Assembly: GCA_944358385.1 (NCBI GenBank)
Contig: CALVQW010000003.1
Span: forward strand, 62,001-126,000
DNA length: 64,000 nucleotides
Source: an uncultured Clostridia bacterium
GTDB taxonomy: Bacteria > Bacillota > Clostridia > Christensenellales > CAG-917
Direction of reading: 5' to 3'
The translations under genes were made by a program, and so were the position numbers. Numbering within the stretch: position 1 is the first letter of the stretch; each line of letters starts with the position of its first letter. Shown here one piece after another: positions 17,891 through 27,290 of this stretch. Below the pieces are notes generated by a model. It saw only the letters and a list, made by a program, of their open reading frames with translations. It was not told where the DNA came from and made no database searches.

Positions 17891-18708
17891 TATTCATACC
17901 TCCCCGTTTCCTTTCTCCACACCTCTTCGGGCACGGACATACTGTGGCAGTTGGCGACGCCTTCGGTGAAGGAGGCACCCTTGCCCTTGACGGTGCGCAG
18001 GACGATCATGGAGGGCTTGTCGTGCTGAGCCTTCGCCGCGTCGATGGCGTCGGAGATGGCTGCAAGGTCGTGTCCGTCCACGTCCTGCACGAAGAAATTG
18101 AATGCCTTCCACTTGTCCACGATGGGTTCAAGCCCGTTGATGTTCTCCACCGGACCGTCCAGCTGCATACGGTTGCTGTCGAGCAGCACGATGAGATTGT
18201 CGAGTTTCTTGGAACCAGCGAGCATGCTCGCCTCCCATATCTGCCCTTCCTGGCTCTCGCCGTCGCCGATGAAACAATAGATCGTCGCGGGATTGCGGTC
18301 GATCTTGGCGGCAAGTGCCATGCCGACAGCCGCGGACAGTCCCTGTCCGAGCGAACCTGCCGTCATATCGATGCCGGGCGTCTTGTTCATGTCGCAGTGA
18401 GAGGGAAGATTGGTGCCGTTCTTGTTGAGCGTGGTCATCCACTCCTTGGGGAAGTAGCCGAGGTCGCACAACACGGCGTACATGGCGGGACCTGCATGAC
18501 CTTTGGACATGATCACGCGGTCGCGGTCCTGCTTTTTGGGATCCTTGGGATCGACATTTGCTTTGTCGTAATAAATGACTGTCAGAGCGTCCATGACGGA
18601 CATGGTGCCGCCGATGTGACCGACGCCGAAGTGACCGATGATCTCGATGGCGTCGTCACGGAGCTTGCGCGCTTTGGCAGTCAAAAAATCGAGTTTTTCT
18701 TTCTGCAT
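17890..18708 (-). CDS. Transketolase, N-terminal subunit
   Basis: 272 residues from ATG 18708, chosen because AAGGAGG lies 8 bases upstream. It carries the thiamine-diphosphate-binding domain: the phosphate-binding region SKGHAGPAMYAVL, TAGSLGQGLSAAVGMA and the GDG...N cofactor motif (FIGDGESQEGQIWEA, then LDSNRMQLDG). Together with the downstream subunit it forms the usual heterotetramer in the cytosol. It is the first gene of the two-gene operon. Confidence 0.92.
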   Translation of the reverse strand: MQKEKLDFLTAKARKLRDDAIEIIGHFGVGHIGGTMSVMDALTVIYYDKANVDPKDPKKQDRDRVIMSKGHAGPAMYAVLCDLGYFPKEWMTTLNKNGTNLPSHCDMNKTPGIDMTAGSLGQGLSAAVGMALAAKIDRNPATIYCFIGDGESQEGQIWEASMLAGSKKLDNLIVLLDSNRMQLDGPVENINGLEPIVDKWKAFNFFVQDVDGHDLAAISDAIDAAKAQHDKPSMIVLRTVKGKGASFTEGVANCHSMSVPEEVWRKETGRYE

Positions 18709-18913
18709 GGCATTCCTCCTTATCAAGCCGAGTATATCACCTCAAAATCCGTTTTTCAATACCCGTCGCAAAAAAAGTTCATAAATTAACGATTTCGCAT
18801 AATTTCTCCTCCCCCGCACAAACTTCTCCGAAAGGCGGGCGCGCACGCACAATAAAACGAGAACGCGCGCGCACGCACGCATCGTCGGCGCACCCGACGA
18901 AAAGGAGTAAGAT

Positions 18914-19591
18914 ATGTTGAAAACCGTGATCGCCATCATAGCCCTCGCGCTCACCGCCCTGCCCGTCGCCGCGGGTACGGCAACGGAATGCGCACACGCG
19001 GAAAGTTTCGCCGTCACCGAAAACGCCGCACCCCTCACCCCCGACGGCGTGCAGACTCTCCCCTTCTTCCCCGAAGGAGAGGATGCGGCACCCCTGCCGG
19101 GAGAGAAAGACGGGGAACACCGCGGACACCGTCCCCGCGGAGAAGGACACCGCGGACACCACCGCCACGGACACGGCGGAGAACACCGCTGCCCCCACGG
19201 ACACGGCGAAGAGAGAGGGAGCTTCCCGACGCCGGAGACCGACCTCTGCGGAGTGGCGGATCTCTTCCTCACCCGCCTCACCCCCGAAGTCATCGCCGTC
19301 TACGAAAAATGCATCGCGGGCAAAGAGCTTGTCTCGGGCAGGACGGAGGCGGAACTCTCCCTCGCCGCCGACAGGCTGGGGGTGACCGAACAGAAATTGA
19401 AGGCACTCATCCTTCTTGCGGACCTTATGGCGCGCACTTCCAAACCCGTGCCTCTCTCCGCCCTCGCGTCCCTCGGCGACGGCGAACTGCTGCGCCTTGC
19501 GCGCCGCCACGCCAAGATGTATGCCGAGAGCATCCCCGAGGAGGAGCGGGACGCCCTGAAAGCGGAATTCCGCGCCGCACTGAAAAAGTGA
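18914..19591 (+). CDS. Secreted His-rich protein
   Basis: 225 residues after AAGGAGTAAGAT. A signal peptide is clear (VIAIIALALTALPVAAGTA). Residues 69-98 contain about ten His among Gly, Arg and Glu (for example GHHRHGHGGEHR), a likely site for Ni, Zn or Cu binding. The C-terminal half is helical and charged (TEAELSLAADRLGVTEQKLK, then IPEEERDALKAEF), like periplasmic metal-responsive helical proteins. The DNA of the His tract is built of repeated GGACACCG-like units, so its length may vary. No neighbour hints at its job. Metal storage or sensing outside the membrane is inferred. Confidence 0.7.
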   Translation: MLKTVIAIIALALTALPVAAGTATECAHAESFAVTENAAPLTPDGVQTLPFFPEGEDAAPLPGEKDGEHRGHRPRGEGHRGHHRHGHGGEHRCPHGHGEERGSFPTPETDLCGVADLFLTRLTPEVIAVYEKCIAGKELVSGRTEAELSLAADRLGVTEQKLKALILLADLMARTSKPVPLSALASLGDGELLRLARRHAKMYAESIPEEERDALKAEFRAALKK

Positions 19592-19638
19592 CCACACTGA
19601 AACGCAGAGGATAAATTTATAAAACACACGTTGAATGA

Positions 19639-19669
19639 ACGAAAACGCGCGATGAACGCGCGTTTTCGT
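19639..19669. terminator. Bidirectional terminator between convergent genes
   Basis: A 13-bp stem (ACGAAAACGCGCG with CGCGCGTTTTCGT) has a five-base loop and a T-rich tail. It lies between the His-rich gene and the kinase gene. Confidence 0.85.
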
Positions 19670-19723
19670 CATTTCTTTCCGTTCTTTTTGCCGACGCGTG
19701 TCGGCGGGCATGCCCTGCCTTCT

Positions 19724-20548
19724 TTACAGCCCTATCCTCGTGCAGGGGACGGTGCCGCCGAGAAGTTCCGCTATGCCGTAGCGGCTGCTGCCTATGATGA
19801 CGGTGGTGCCGTTCTTCAAAGGCTCTTTGATGTACTCCAGCTTCGCTCTCGCGCCGTGCGCTCCCTTTCTGGACGCGCCCGCGCAATGGGATTGCAGCTC
19901 CTCCACGTTCTCTATGAGTTCGTAGACGTCCTTGCCGCTCACGCGGGTGACGAGGGTGCTGCCGTCGTCGGGATCGGCATATATCCCCTCCGTGGTGGTG
20001 AGGATGAGCAAAGTCTTGCACTTGACGAGGCAGGCGATCTGGCTTGCGGTCTCGTCGTTGTCCACGCACTCGATGGCGTGTCCGCGCTCGGCGAGTATCC
20101 TGCCTATCTCGTGCTTGCGGTTCTCCTCATAGCTCACGGGATCGTTGTAGTTGATGATGGGGATGGCGTTCTGCCCCGGGCAACGGCAGAGCATGTCGTA
20201 AAGGTGGGCGCGCTTCTCCTCGTCGTTGAAGTGCTGATGCTCCACGAGGATCTGCCTCACGCTGAAACGGCTGTCTATGAACTGCCTGTACGTCTGCATG
20301 AGGATGGACTGCCCCTGCGCGGAATAGTCCGTCTTGTTCTCCTCGTCCGTGCCGATGAGTTCCCTGCCCGTACGCTTGATGTAGTCCAGCCTGCCGATCT
20401 CGGTGGCGCCCGAAGTCACCCACACGAAACCGGGGCGCAGCTCGCGCGAAAGCCTGGCTATGATGTTGTAGTTCATATCCTGATATTCGCGGTCGATGAG
20501 CGCCATTGAGCCTATCTTGCCTACGAGTTCGATGTCGAAATCCGCCAT
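19724..20548 (-). CDS. Amino acid kinase family protein (ProB-like)
   Basis: 274 residues from ATG 20548, preceded by AGAGGTAATT. The amino acid kinase fold is shown by VTSGATEIGRLDY near residue 45, the middle IINYNDPVSYEE and the nucleotide-binding CVDNDETASQIACLV followed by LILTTTEGIYADPDDGS, which closely resembles the DNDxLSA...LLTD.DGLY pattern of glutamate 5-kinase. The PUA domain of many ProB proteins is missing and the N-terminal Lys motif (KxGS) reads VGKIGS. No proA or proC is nearby, so proline synthesis is plausible but a different acyl-phosphate substrate is possible. Confidence 0.75.
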   Translation of the reverse strand: MADFDIELVGKIGSMALIDREYQDMNYNIIARLSRELRPGFVWVTSGATEIGRLDYIKRTGRELIGTDEENKTDYSAQGQSILMQTYRQFIDSRFSVRQILVEHQHFNDEEKRAHLYDMLCRCPGQNAIPIINYNDPVSYEENRKHEIGRILAERGHAIECVDNDETASQIACLVKCKTLLILTTTEGIYADPDDGSTLVTRVSGKDVYELIENVEELQSHCAGASRKGAHGARAKLEYIKEPLKNGTTVIIGSSRYGIAELLGGTVPCTRIGL

Positions 20549-20646
20549 AATTACCTCTTGTGTACGGTGGTTAGACAATTATAATACAATATTCGGCGAA
20601 ACGCAATCCTTGCGGGAGATTATCCCCCGCGCTCCGGACTGTTGCA

Positions 20647-20678
20647 AGCAAAACGGCGGCAGATGCCGCCGTTTTGCT
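20647..20678. terminator. Strong hairpin terminator after the P-ATPase gene
   Basis: A perfect 14-bp stem (AGCAAAACGGCGGC with GCCGCCGTTTTGCT) has an AGAT loop and T-rich arms. It lies about 40 bases beyond the stop of the minus-strand P-ATPase gene. Confidence 0.8.
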
Positions 20679-20719
20679 TTGTTGAACTCTTGTCGCTCGC
20701 GACGTTTTCCGCGGATGCG

Positions 20720-23479
20720 TCACAGGCTCGAAGCGGGAGACGCTTCTGCGGAAGCCGCTTTCTTCGCCATGTGCTTCTGCATGAGCCGCACGATGAGCTT
20801 GTAGATCTCCACACACGGGATCACGGCGAACGCCACGGCAATGGAGATCGCCCATTCCACACCGTTGATCATTACGGTGCCGAACGCCGTATTGACGCCG
20901 GGCACAACCACTATGAACACGGTGAGCGCCACACCGATGAGGAAGCTCAGGTTGATATACTTGTTGGAGAACAGCTTGCGGTTGAGGATGCTGTGATCCT
21001 GCGAGCGCATGGAGAAGGAATGGAACAGCTGTATGAGCGCAAGGCTGACGAACGCCATCGTCATCGCCTCTTCGTGGCGCGCACCGTCCATGGCCTCGAA
21101 GATATTGGTGCCGATAAAGAATGCCGCCATGACGAGTCCGGTCTGGATGATGCCCTGGATGACGATGTCCACACCCGTCCTGCCCGCGAAGAGGCTAGCG
21201 TTGGACTTGCGCGGTTTCTTCTTCATGACGTCGCTTTCCGCCTCTTCCATGCCAAGGGAGAGCGCGGGGAGGCTGTCCGTGACGAGATTGATCCAAAGGA
21301 TCATGAGCGGAGTGAGGAACGGGATATTCATCATGGTGGCGATGAACAGGCACAGCACCTCCGCGATGTTGGCGGAGAGGAGGAATTGGATCGCCTTCTT
21401 GATGTTGGCGAAGATCTTCCTGCCCTCTTCCACCGCTCCTATGATGGTGGCGAAGTTGTCGTCCGCAAGCACGAGGTCCGCCGCGCCCTTGCTGACGTCC
21501 GTACCCGTAATGCCCATGCCGATGCCGATGTCCGCGCGCTTGATGGACGGCGCGTCGTTGACGCCGTCGCCCGTCATGGCGACCACCTTGCCCTTGCCCT
21601 GATAGGTGGTGACGATGCGCACCTTGTTTTCGGGGCTGACTCGTGCGAACACGGAGTACTGCTCTATGGTGTCGCGGAACTCATCGTCCGACATCTTGTC
21701 CAGATCCGCGCCGAGTATGACCTTGTCGCCCTCGCGCAGGATACCGATCTCCGCGGCGATGGCGGACGCGGTGTCGATGTGGTCGCCCGTTATCATTATG
21801 GGGCGCATGCCGGCTTCCTTACACACGCGCACCGCCTCCTTCACCTCCGCTCTCGGAGGATCTATCATGCCGACAAGCCCCACGAAAACGAGTTCGCTCT
21901 CAAGGCTCCCGCGTTCGAGATCGCCGCTCTTGACTGCGACGCCGAGGACGCGGAGCGCTTTCTTCGCCATACGGGAGTTCGCCTTCTTGATCTCCTCGAC
22001 GTCCTTTTCGGTCATGGGACGGACTTCTTCGCCCGCCATTATCGAAACGCAGCGCGGCAGGAGCATATCAGGCGCGCCCTTGACGTATGCCTCTCTCACG
22101 CCGTCGTGCTCGTTGACGGTGGTCATGAGCTTGCGCACGCTGTCGAAGGGGACTTCGTCCACGCGGGGATATTCCGCGGTGAGCTCGCGGTAGTCGCAGC
22201 CGCAGTCCTCGGCATACTGCACGAGCGCGGTCTCGGTGGGATCGCCGCTGAGACCCTCCGAAGTCTTTTCCGTGTCGTTGCAAAGTGCCATCGCGCGCAG
22301 GAACGTCCGGAAGTCCTCCCCGTCCGACGTACTCTCTTCGTCGACCGACTTAAATCCGCAATCCGGCAGATAATAGCCTTTTACGGTCATCTGATTGAGG
22401 GTTAAAGTGCCTGTTTTGTCGGAACAAATGACTTCGCAGCACCCGAGCGTCTCGACGGAAGGCAGGTTCTTCACGATGGCGTTGCGCTTGGACATGCGCT
22501 GCACGCCGATGGCGAGCACGATGGTGACGACGGCGGGCAGACCTTCGGGGATGGCGGCGACCGCGATGGCGACTGCCGTCATGAAGGCTTCCATGATGTT
22601 GTCGGGCTCTCTCACCGCCTGCACGATGAATATGACCGCCGCCACGGCAAGCACGAGTATGCTGAGCAGTTTCGCGGTCTTGCCGAGCTGTTTCTGCAGC
22701 GGCGAAGTCTGCTGCGAGCCGTCCGTGAGCATGGTGGCGATCTTGCCAACCTCGGTGTTCATGCCCGTGTGCGTGACCACGCCCGTGCCTCTGCCGTAAG
22801 CCACAGTGCCGCCGGAATATGCCATATCCGCACGGTCGCCGAGGGGCGCGTCGGCGGCGACGGTCTTTTCCGCGTCTTTTTCCGCGGGCACGCTCTCGCC
22901 CGTGAGCGCGGCTTCCTCGATCTTGAGAGACGCGGAGGTAAGCAGCCTGAGGTCCGCGGGGACGATGTCGCCGGCTTCCAGCTTGACGATGTCGCCGGGT
23001 ACTATCTCCTCGCTGGCGAGATGTTTCCACTCGCCGTCGCGCAGCACCTTGGAAAATGCCTTGTTCATGTTTTTCAAGGCTTCCATTGCGTTCTCCGCCT
23101 TGTTCTCCTGGATGACGCCGATGACCGCGTTCAGGATGACGATGAGCAGAATGACGCCTGCGTCGATGAGTTCGGAAGGCTCTTCCTGCACGATCGCGAT
23201 GACCGCGGAGACTATCGCCGCCACGATGAGCACGATGATCATTACATCCTTGAACTGTTCCAGGAACTTGACGATCAGGCTCTTTTTCTTCGCCTCTTTG
23301 AGCGCGTTCTTGCCGTACTCGGCGGCGCGCTTCTCCGCCTCGGCGGAAGAGAGTCCCTGCTCGGTGACGGAAAGTGCGGCGAGGACTTCCCCCGCCTCCT
23401 TGTCGTGGCAGACGAACGCGGGCTGCGCGTTCTCGGCCACCGCCGTCTCCTCGGAGGGCTTTTTCTTGAAAACTGCCAT
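20720..23479 (-). CDS. Cation-transporting P-type ATPase (Ca2+ type, P2)
   Basis: 919 residues from ATG 23479 after AAGGAGAGAAT. In order: an N-terminal cation-ATPase domain, TM1-2 (IIVLIVAAIVSAVIAIV), actuator loop with ALTGESVP, the TM4 motif VAAIPEGLPAVVTIVLA, the phosphorylation site CSDKTGTLT, the nucleotide-binding domain (KGAPDMLL), the hinge MTGDGVNDAPSIKRADIG and six C-terminal helices. TM4 has the PEGL motif and the C-terminal region carries NLVTDSLPALSLG, features of SERCA-like Ca pumps. It exports Ca2+ (perhaps Mn2+) at the cell membrane. It is not in an obvious operon. Confidence 0.92.
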   Translation of the reverse strand: MAVFKKKPSEETAVAENAQPAFVCHDKEAGEVLAALSVTEQGLSSAEAEKRAAEYGKNALKEAKKKSLIVKFLEQFKDVMIIVLIVAAIVSAVIAIVQEEPSELIDAGVILLIVILNAVIGVIQENKAENAMEALKNMNKAFSKVLRDGEWKHLASEEIVPGDIVKLEAGDIVPADLRLLTSASLKIEEAALTGESVPAEKDAEKTVAADAPLGDRADMAYSGGTVAYGRGTGVVTHTGMNTEVGKIATMLTDGSQQTSPLQKQLGKTAKLLSILVLAVAAVIFIVQAVREPDNIMEAFMTAVAIAVAAIPEGLPAVVTIVLAIGVQRMSKRNAIVKNLPSVETLGCCEVICSDKTGTLTLNQMTVKGYYLPDCGFKSVDEESTSDGEDFRTFLRAMALCNDTEKTSEGLSGDPTETALVQYAEDCGCDYRELTAEYPRVDEVPFDSVRKLMTTVNEHDGVREAYVKGAPDMLLPRCVSIMAGEEVRPMTEKDVEEIKKANSRMAKKALRVLGVAVKSGDLERGSLESELVFVGLVGMIDPPRAEVKEAVRVCKEAGMRPIMITGDHIDTASAIAAEIGILREGDKVILGADLDKMSDDEFRDTIEQYSVFARVSPENKVRIVTTYQGKGKVVAMTGDGVNDAPSIKRADIGIGMGITGTDVSKGAADLVLADDNFATIIGAVEEGRKIFANIKKAIQFLLSANIAEVLCLFIATMMNIPFLTPLMILWINLVTDSLPALSLGMEEAESDVMKKKPRKSNASLFAGRTGVDIVIQGIIQTGLVMAAFFIGTNIFEAMDGARHEEAMTMAFVSLALIQLFHSFSMRSQDHSILNRKLFSNKYINLSFLIGVALTVFIVVVPGVNTAFGTVMINGVEWAISIAVAFAVIPCVEIYKLIVRLMQKHMAKKAASAEASPASSL

Positions 23480-23563
23480 ATTCTCTCCTTGTTCCGCACC
23501 CCGAAAGGCGCGGTTGATGACTCTCTCACGTGCGCGTGACGCGCGGGAGCGCGCACGTACTTA

Positions 23564-23595
23564 TTAAAAAAGACTTTTGCCTGCGCAAAAGTCTT
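23564..23595 (-). terminator. Terminator of the lysS operon
   Basis: On the minus strand the hairpin AAGACTTTTGC-GCAG-GCAAAAGTCTT is followed by TTTTTAA. It lies about 140 bases past the lysS stop. Between it and the P-ATPase start only a second GC inverted repeat (near 23529-23558) is seen. Confidence 0.85.
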
Positions 23596-23733
23596 GTAAC
23601 CCCTTTCAGAGGCTGCCTTGCCAGAGACACGCGTCCCATGATGTTGACAATGGCACTAAACTACTCCCTTTCGTTGTTCGCATTATATGCCGAGGGAGGA
23701 GAAGATGTCAAGCGTTTGGCTCAACTCCCCTCT

Positions 23734-25236
23734 TCACGCGCGCGGTTTCATGGTGGGGAAAAGCAGCACCTCGCGTATGGAGTAGCTGTCCGTGAGCAGC
23801 ATGACCAGCCTGTCCACGCCCATGCCCATGCCGCCCGTGGGAGGCATGCCGTATTCCAGCGCGGTGACGAAATCCTCGTCATAGGGCTGCGCTTCCTCGT
23901 CCCCCTGCGCCTTCGCCGCCATCTGCGCCGCGAACCTCTCGCGTTGGTCGATGGGATCGTTGAGTTCGCTGAACGCGTTGGCGATCTCCTTGGACGCGAT
24001 GAACAGCTCGAAACGCTCGGTGAGACGGGGATCGGACTTCTTCTTTTTGGCGAGCGGGCTGACCTCGACGGGATAATCCGTGACAAAGACGGGACCTGTG
24101 AGCTTCTCCTCCACGAAGTTGTCGAACACCTCATAGAGTGCCTTGCCCCAGCTCGTGTCCGCGGCAAGTTCCAGCCCTTTGGCGTTCGCCTTCGCTATAA
24201 GGTCGCCAAGCTCCCCGGTGTCGAAATCCATACCGACATATCTTCTCACCGCTTCCACCATGGTCAGTCTCTCCCACGGACCTGCAAAGGAGAGCTTTTC
24301 TCCCTGATAGGTGATGTCGAGAGTGCCGCACGCCTTCATCGCGCAGTAGCGGATGAGGTTCTCGGTGAGGTCCATCATCGCATTGTAATCCACATACGCC
24401 TGATAGACTTCCACGGTGGTGAATTCAGGGTTATGCTTGGGATCCATGCCCTCGTTGCGGAAGATCCTGCCCACCTCATACACCTTCTCGAAGCCGCCGA
24501 CTATGCAGCGTTTGAGATAGAGTTCGGTGGCGATGCGCAGATACATATCCACGTCAAGGGTGTTGTGATGTGTGACGAAGGGACGGGCGTTCGCGCCGCC
24601 CGCAAGGGTGTTGAGGACGGGCGTTTCCACCTCGAAAAAACCCTCGCCGTCCAGATATTCGCGGATGGCAGACACCACCTTGCTGCGCTTGACAAAAATG
24701 TCCTTCACGCCGGGATTGGCAATGAGATCGACATACCTTTGGCGGTATCTGAGTTCGGGATCTTTCAGCCCGTGATACTTTTCGGGCAGCGGGAGCAGGG
24801 ACTTCACGAGCAGGGTGTATCCCTCGACATGCACGGTGATCTCCCCCGTCTTGGTCTTGAACACCACTCCCTTCACGCCGATGATGTCACCGACGTCCAA
24901 TTTCTTGAACTCCTGATAATTCTCCGCGCCCATGTCGTCGCGGCTGAAATAGAGCTGCAAGTCGCCGTCGCTGTCCGCGATGTGACCGAAACTCGCCTTG
25001 CCCATCACGCGCTTGGACATCAGCCTGCCCGCAACGGACACGCTCTTGCCCTCGTACGCGTCGTAATCGGCGCGGATCGCTCCCGCCGTGGCGGTGCGCT
25101 CGTATGTCGTAAGCTCGAAAGGATCCTTCCCCGCCTCTTCGAGAGCGGCGAGTTTGGCGAGGCGCACCTTGCGCACTTCGCCGATGTCCTGTTCGGGCAT
25201 CACATTGACGTTCTGTTCCCTGGCGTTATCGCTCAT
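23734..25236 (-). CDS. lysS: Lysine--tRNA ligase, class II
   Basis: 500 residues. The N-terminal OB-fold anticodon domain (SVAGRLMSKRVMGKASFGHI) is followed by the class II core: motif 2 FRNEGMDPKHNPEFTT and motif 3 GMGMGVDRLVML. Length and layout fit bacterial LysRS. The start ATG overlaps the greA stop as ATGA, and the ribosome site AAGG lies inside greA, so the two are translationally coupled. It is the last gene of the AmaP-like/greA/lysS operon. Confidence 0.97.
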   Translation of the reverse strand: MSDNAREQNVNVMPEQDIGEVRKVRLAKLAALEEAGKDPFELTTYERTATAGAIRADYDAYEGKSVSVAGRLMSKRVMGKASFGHIADSDGDLQLYFSRDDMGAENYQEFKKLDVGDIIGVKGVVFKTKTGEITVHVEGYTLLVKSLLPLPEKYHGLKDPELRYRQRYVDLIANPGVKDIFVKRSKVVSAIREYLDGEGFFEVETPVLNTLAGGANARPFVTHHNTLDVDMYLRIATELYLKRCIVGGFEKVYEVGRIFRNEGMDPKHNPEFTTVEVYQAYVDYNAMMDLTENLIRYCAMKACGTLDITYQGEKLSFAGPWERLTMVEAVRRYVGMDFDTGELGDLIAKANAKGLELAADTSWGKALYEVFDNFVEEKLTGPVFVTDYPVEVSPLAKKKKSDPRLTERFELFIASKEIANAFSELNDPIDQRERFAAQMAAKAQGDEEAQPYDEDFVTALEYGMPPTGGMGMGVDRLVMLLTDSYSIREVLLFPTMKPRA

Positions 25237-25712
25237 TTGATTTCCTTGATCCTATACTGTATCCTGTTGCCGTTGGGAGCGGTCATTTCCACCACGTCTC
25301 CCACTTTTCTGCCTATCAACGCCTCGCCGAGGGGGGACTCGTTGCTGATGCGGTCGTCCTCCGCGTTCGCCTCCGTCGTGCCGACGATCTGGTAAGTCTC
25401 GGGATCGTCCTCCTCTCCGTCGAAAAGAAACGCCACGACGACGGTGCTGCCTATGGACACGATGTCCTTGGAGAGGGATCCCTCGTCGATGACGACGGCA
25501 TTGTCGATCTTTTCCTCGATCTCCTTGATCTCCGCCTCGACGAAAGACTGCTCTTCCTTTGCCGCATCGTACTCCGCGTTCTCGCTCAGGTCGCCGAACT
25601 CACGGGCGATCTTGATCCTCTCCGCAACTTCCTTGCGCTTGACGACGACGAGATACTCGTGTCTCTTTTTCAGTTCTTCCAGCCCTTCTTTGGTGATATG
25701 GACTTCGTTCAT
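25233..25712 (-). CDS. greA: Transcription elongation factor GreA
   Basis: 159 residues. The N-terminal coiled-coil hairpin that enters the RNA polymerase secondary channel is present (EELKKRHEYLVVVKRKEVAE, then LSENAEYDAAKEEQSFVEAE), with the acidic tip around DLSENAEYDAA. The C-terminal FKBP-like domain (SPLGEALIGRKVGDVVEM) is complete. It rescues backtracked polymerase by stimulating transcript cleavage. It overlaps both neighbours by ATGA. Confidence 0.96.
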   Translation of the reverse strand: MNEVHITKEGLEELKKRHEYLVVVKRKEVAERIKIAREFGDLSENAEYDAAKEEQSFVEAEIKEIEEKIDNAVVIDEGSLSKDIVSIGSTVVVAFLFDGEEDDPETYQIVGTTEANAEDDRISNESPLGEALIGRKVGDVVEMTAPNGNRIQYRIKEIK

Positions 25713-26575
25713 TTCTCGCTTTCGGCGTCCTCGTCCTCCGCGGCCGCCTCATCCTCCGTTGATTTTTCTTCCTCATCATATCCCGCATCCTCCGTCTCCT
25801 CGACCTCGGCGGTCTCCTCGACGGGAGCGGGAGCATATCCTTCCTCCGCATCCTCCGCGGGAGTCTCCGCCACGGTCTCAGGCAACTCGGCGGGAGCGTC
25901 ATCCGCGGTCTCTTTCACGGGTGCCGCGGGCGCGGTGTTTTCCGCCTCGGGAGCTTCCGCTCCGTCCGCCGCGCTCCTCTCCACCATGCCGGAAAGTGCG
26001 GCATAGTTCGCGGTGTGGTCTGCAACGATCTCCGCGACCTCTTCCTTCACCTTCTCCCTGTCGGGTTTATACTTGGCTTGCAGGGACACGATCTTGAACT
26101 CGATGGCGTGGAACTTGAAGCCCAGCGCGCCGCGGAAATTGTCCACCAGAAGGGATCTCAACAGCGTCTCCGTCTCGAACACGTCGCGGTCGGTGACGCG
26201 CACCGCCACCTTGAGCTTCACGCCGTACTCGTTGACGATGAGCGTGACTTTGCCCGTCTTGACGCCCTCTATGCCGTAGAAGGTCTCCTTCACCAGCTTG
26301 CGGATGACTCCGAGCGTCACCTTGCAGCTGCCGCCCTGCTCGCTGCGCAGAGTGATCTCGCGCACCGCATCGCTGCTCATGAACAGCATGATGAGAGAGC
26401 TGATGCCCAGCAACAGATAAAGCACGCCGAGAGTGATGATGAGTCCCTTGACAAGCTGATTGTCGAACTCGCTCTGCTCGATGCCGCCGAACGCCGTCAC
26501 CACCAGGATTATGATGAGCACCAGAGCTATGATCAGCCCCGCGGACGCCAAGATCTTTTCGATGTTCTTTTTCAT
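25709..26575 (-). CDS. AmaP/Asp23-like membrane protein with acidic tail
   Basis: 288 residues from ATG 26575, chosen because GGAGG lies 6 bases before it. Two N-terminal membrane helices (LIIALVLIIILVVTAF and LIITLGVLYLLLGISSLI) are followed by an Asp23/AmaP-like cytosolic domain (IEGVKTGKVTLIVNEYGVKL), then about 90 residues rich in Glu, Ala and Pro. AmaP anchors Asp23 to the membrane in the cell-envelope stress response of Gram-positive bacteria. The highly acidic tail is unusual and probably disordered. First gene of the operon with greA and lysS. Confidence 0.8.
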   Translation of the reverse strand: MKKNIEKILASAGLIIALVLIIILVVTAFGGIEQSEFDNQLVKGLIITLGVLYLLLGISSLIMLFMSSDAVREITLRSEQGGSCKVTLGVIRKLVKETFYGIEGVKTGKVTLIVNEYGVKLKVAVRVTDRDVFETETLLRSLLVDNFRGALGFKFHAIEFKIVSLQAKYKPDREKVKEEVAEIVADHTANYAALSGMVERSAADGAEAPEAENTAPAAPVKETADDAPAELPETVAETPAEDAEEGYAPAPVEETAEVEETEDAGYDEEEKSTEDEAAAEDEDAESEK

Positions 26576-26744
26576 AACGCCTCCGTTCAGGACGTCGCCG
26601 TCCCGTCTATGCCGCCGAAACAGCGTCCCCCGGAGTCCCGAAAGCCGCTGTTCCCGTGAAGTACTATTATTTTTCATATAATATAAACGATACTCCCATA
26701 TTAGTCAAGCGACTTTGCATTTTCCCGCCCGCGCATTTTAGTTG

Positions 26745-27290
26745 ACACCCACCCCCTCCTCCTTCCCTTCGGGATAAAGTCTTGTCCTCCGACATGGGAG
26801 TTAGAAACCCCCACCTCCCCTACGGGACTCCTCCCCCGTGGCGTCGCAGCACGCACTCGGCTTGCGCGGCGGCGTTGCCTTCGCCGCTTATCTGTCGCAC
26901 GGCTGCTCCTTTTCCCCTTCCGAATATTCATTCGGCGGGGACCCCGTGGGCGGAGGAATGACGCGATCGGCGCAGAGCGCAACGATCGCTAGACCTTCGG
27001 TGCGGCACTCAGGTAGTCGCCGCCCTGCGGCTCCGGTTCCGTCTCCGAAAGAGAGACGTCGTGTTCAAGCACGCTCGCTCAAAGTTCACGGCGTACTCGG
27101 AGAGTGTAAAATGGGCTGACGTCCTCTGACAGGGGAGTTATTGTCCCCCACCTCCCCTACGGGACTCCTCCCCCACTCGGAATAGAGTTCCCTCCTCCCA
27201 AAATGCGGGATTAACTTTCCGCCTCTTGAAAAAAGTTTGAGTCTCGCATTCACATAACTAAGCGGATGCCGGTACTAATTGAGCGTCGCT
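26745..27290 (+). repeat. Dispersed intergenic repeat family, copy 3
   Basis: No gene. This copy contains a 72-base unit (26937-27008) that is repeated exactly at 27722-27793, the hairpin GTCTC-CGAAA-GAGAC, a CTCACATAACTAAGCGGA-like end near 27250 and pyrimidine-rich strings with CTCCTTCCCTTCGGG. The modules are the inverted match of those at 13240-13735. Confidence 0.7.
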
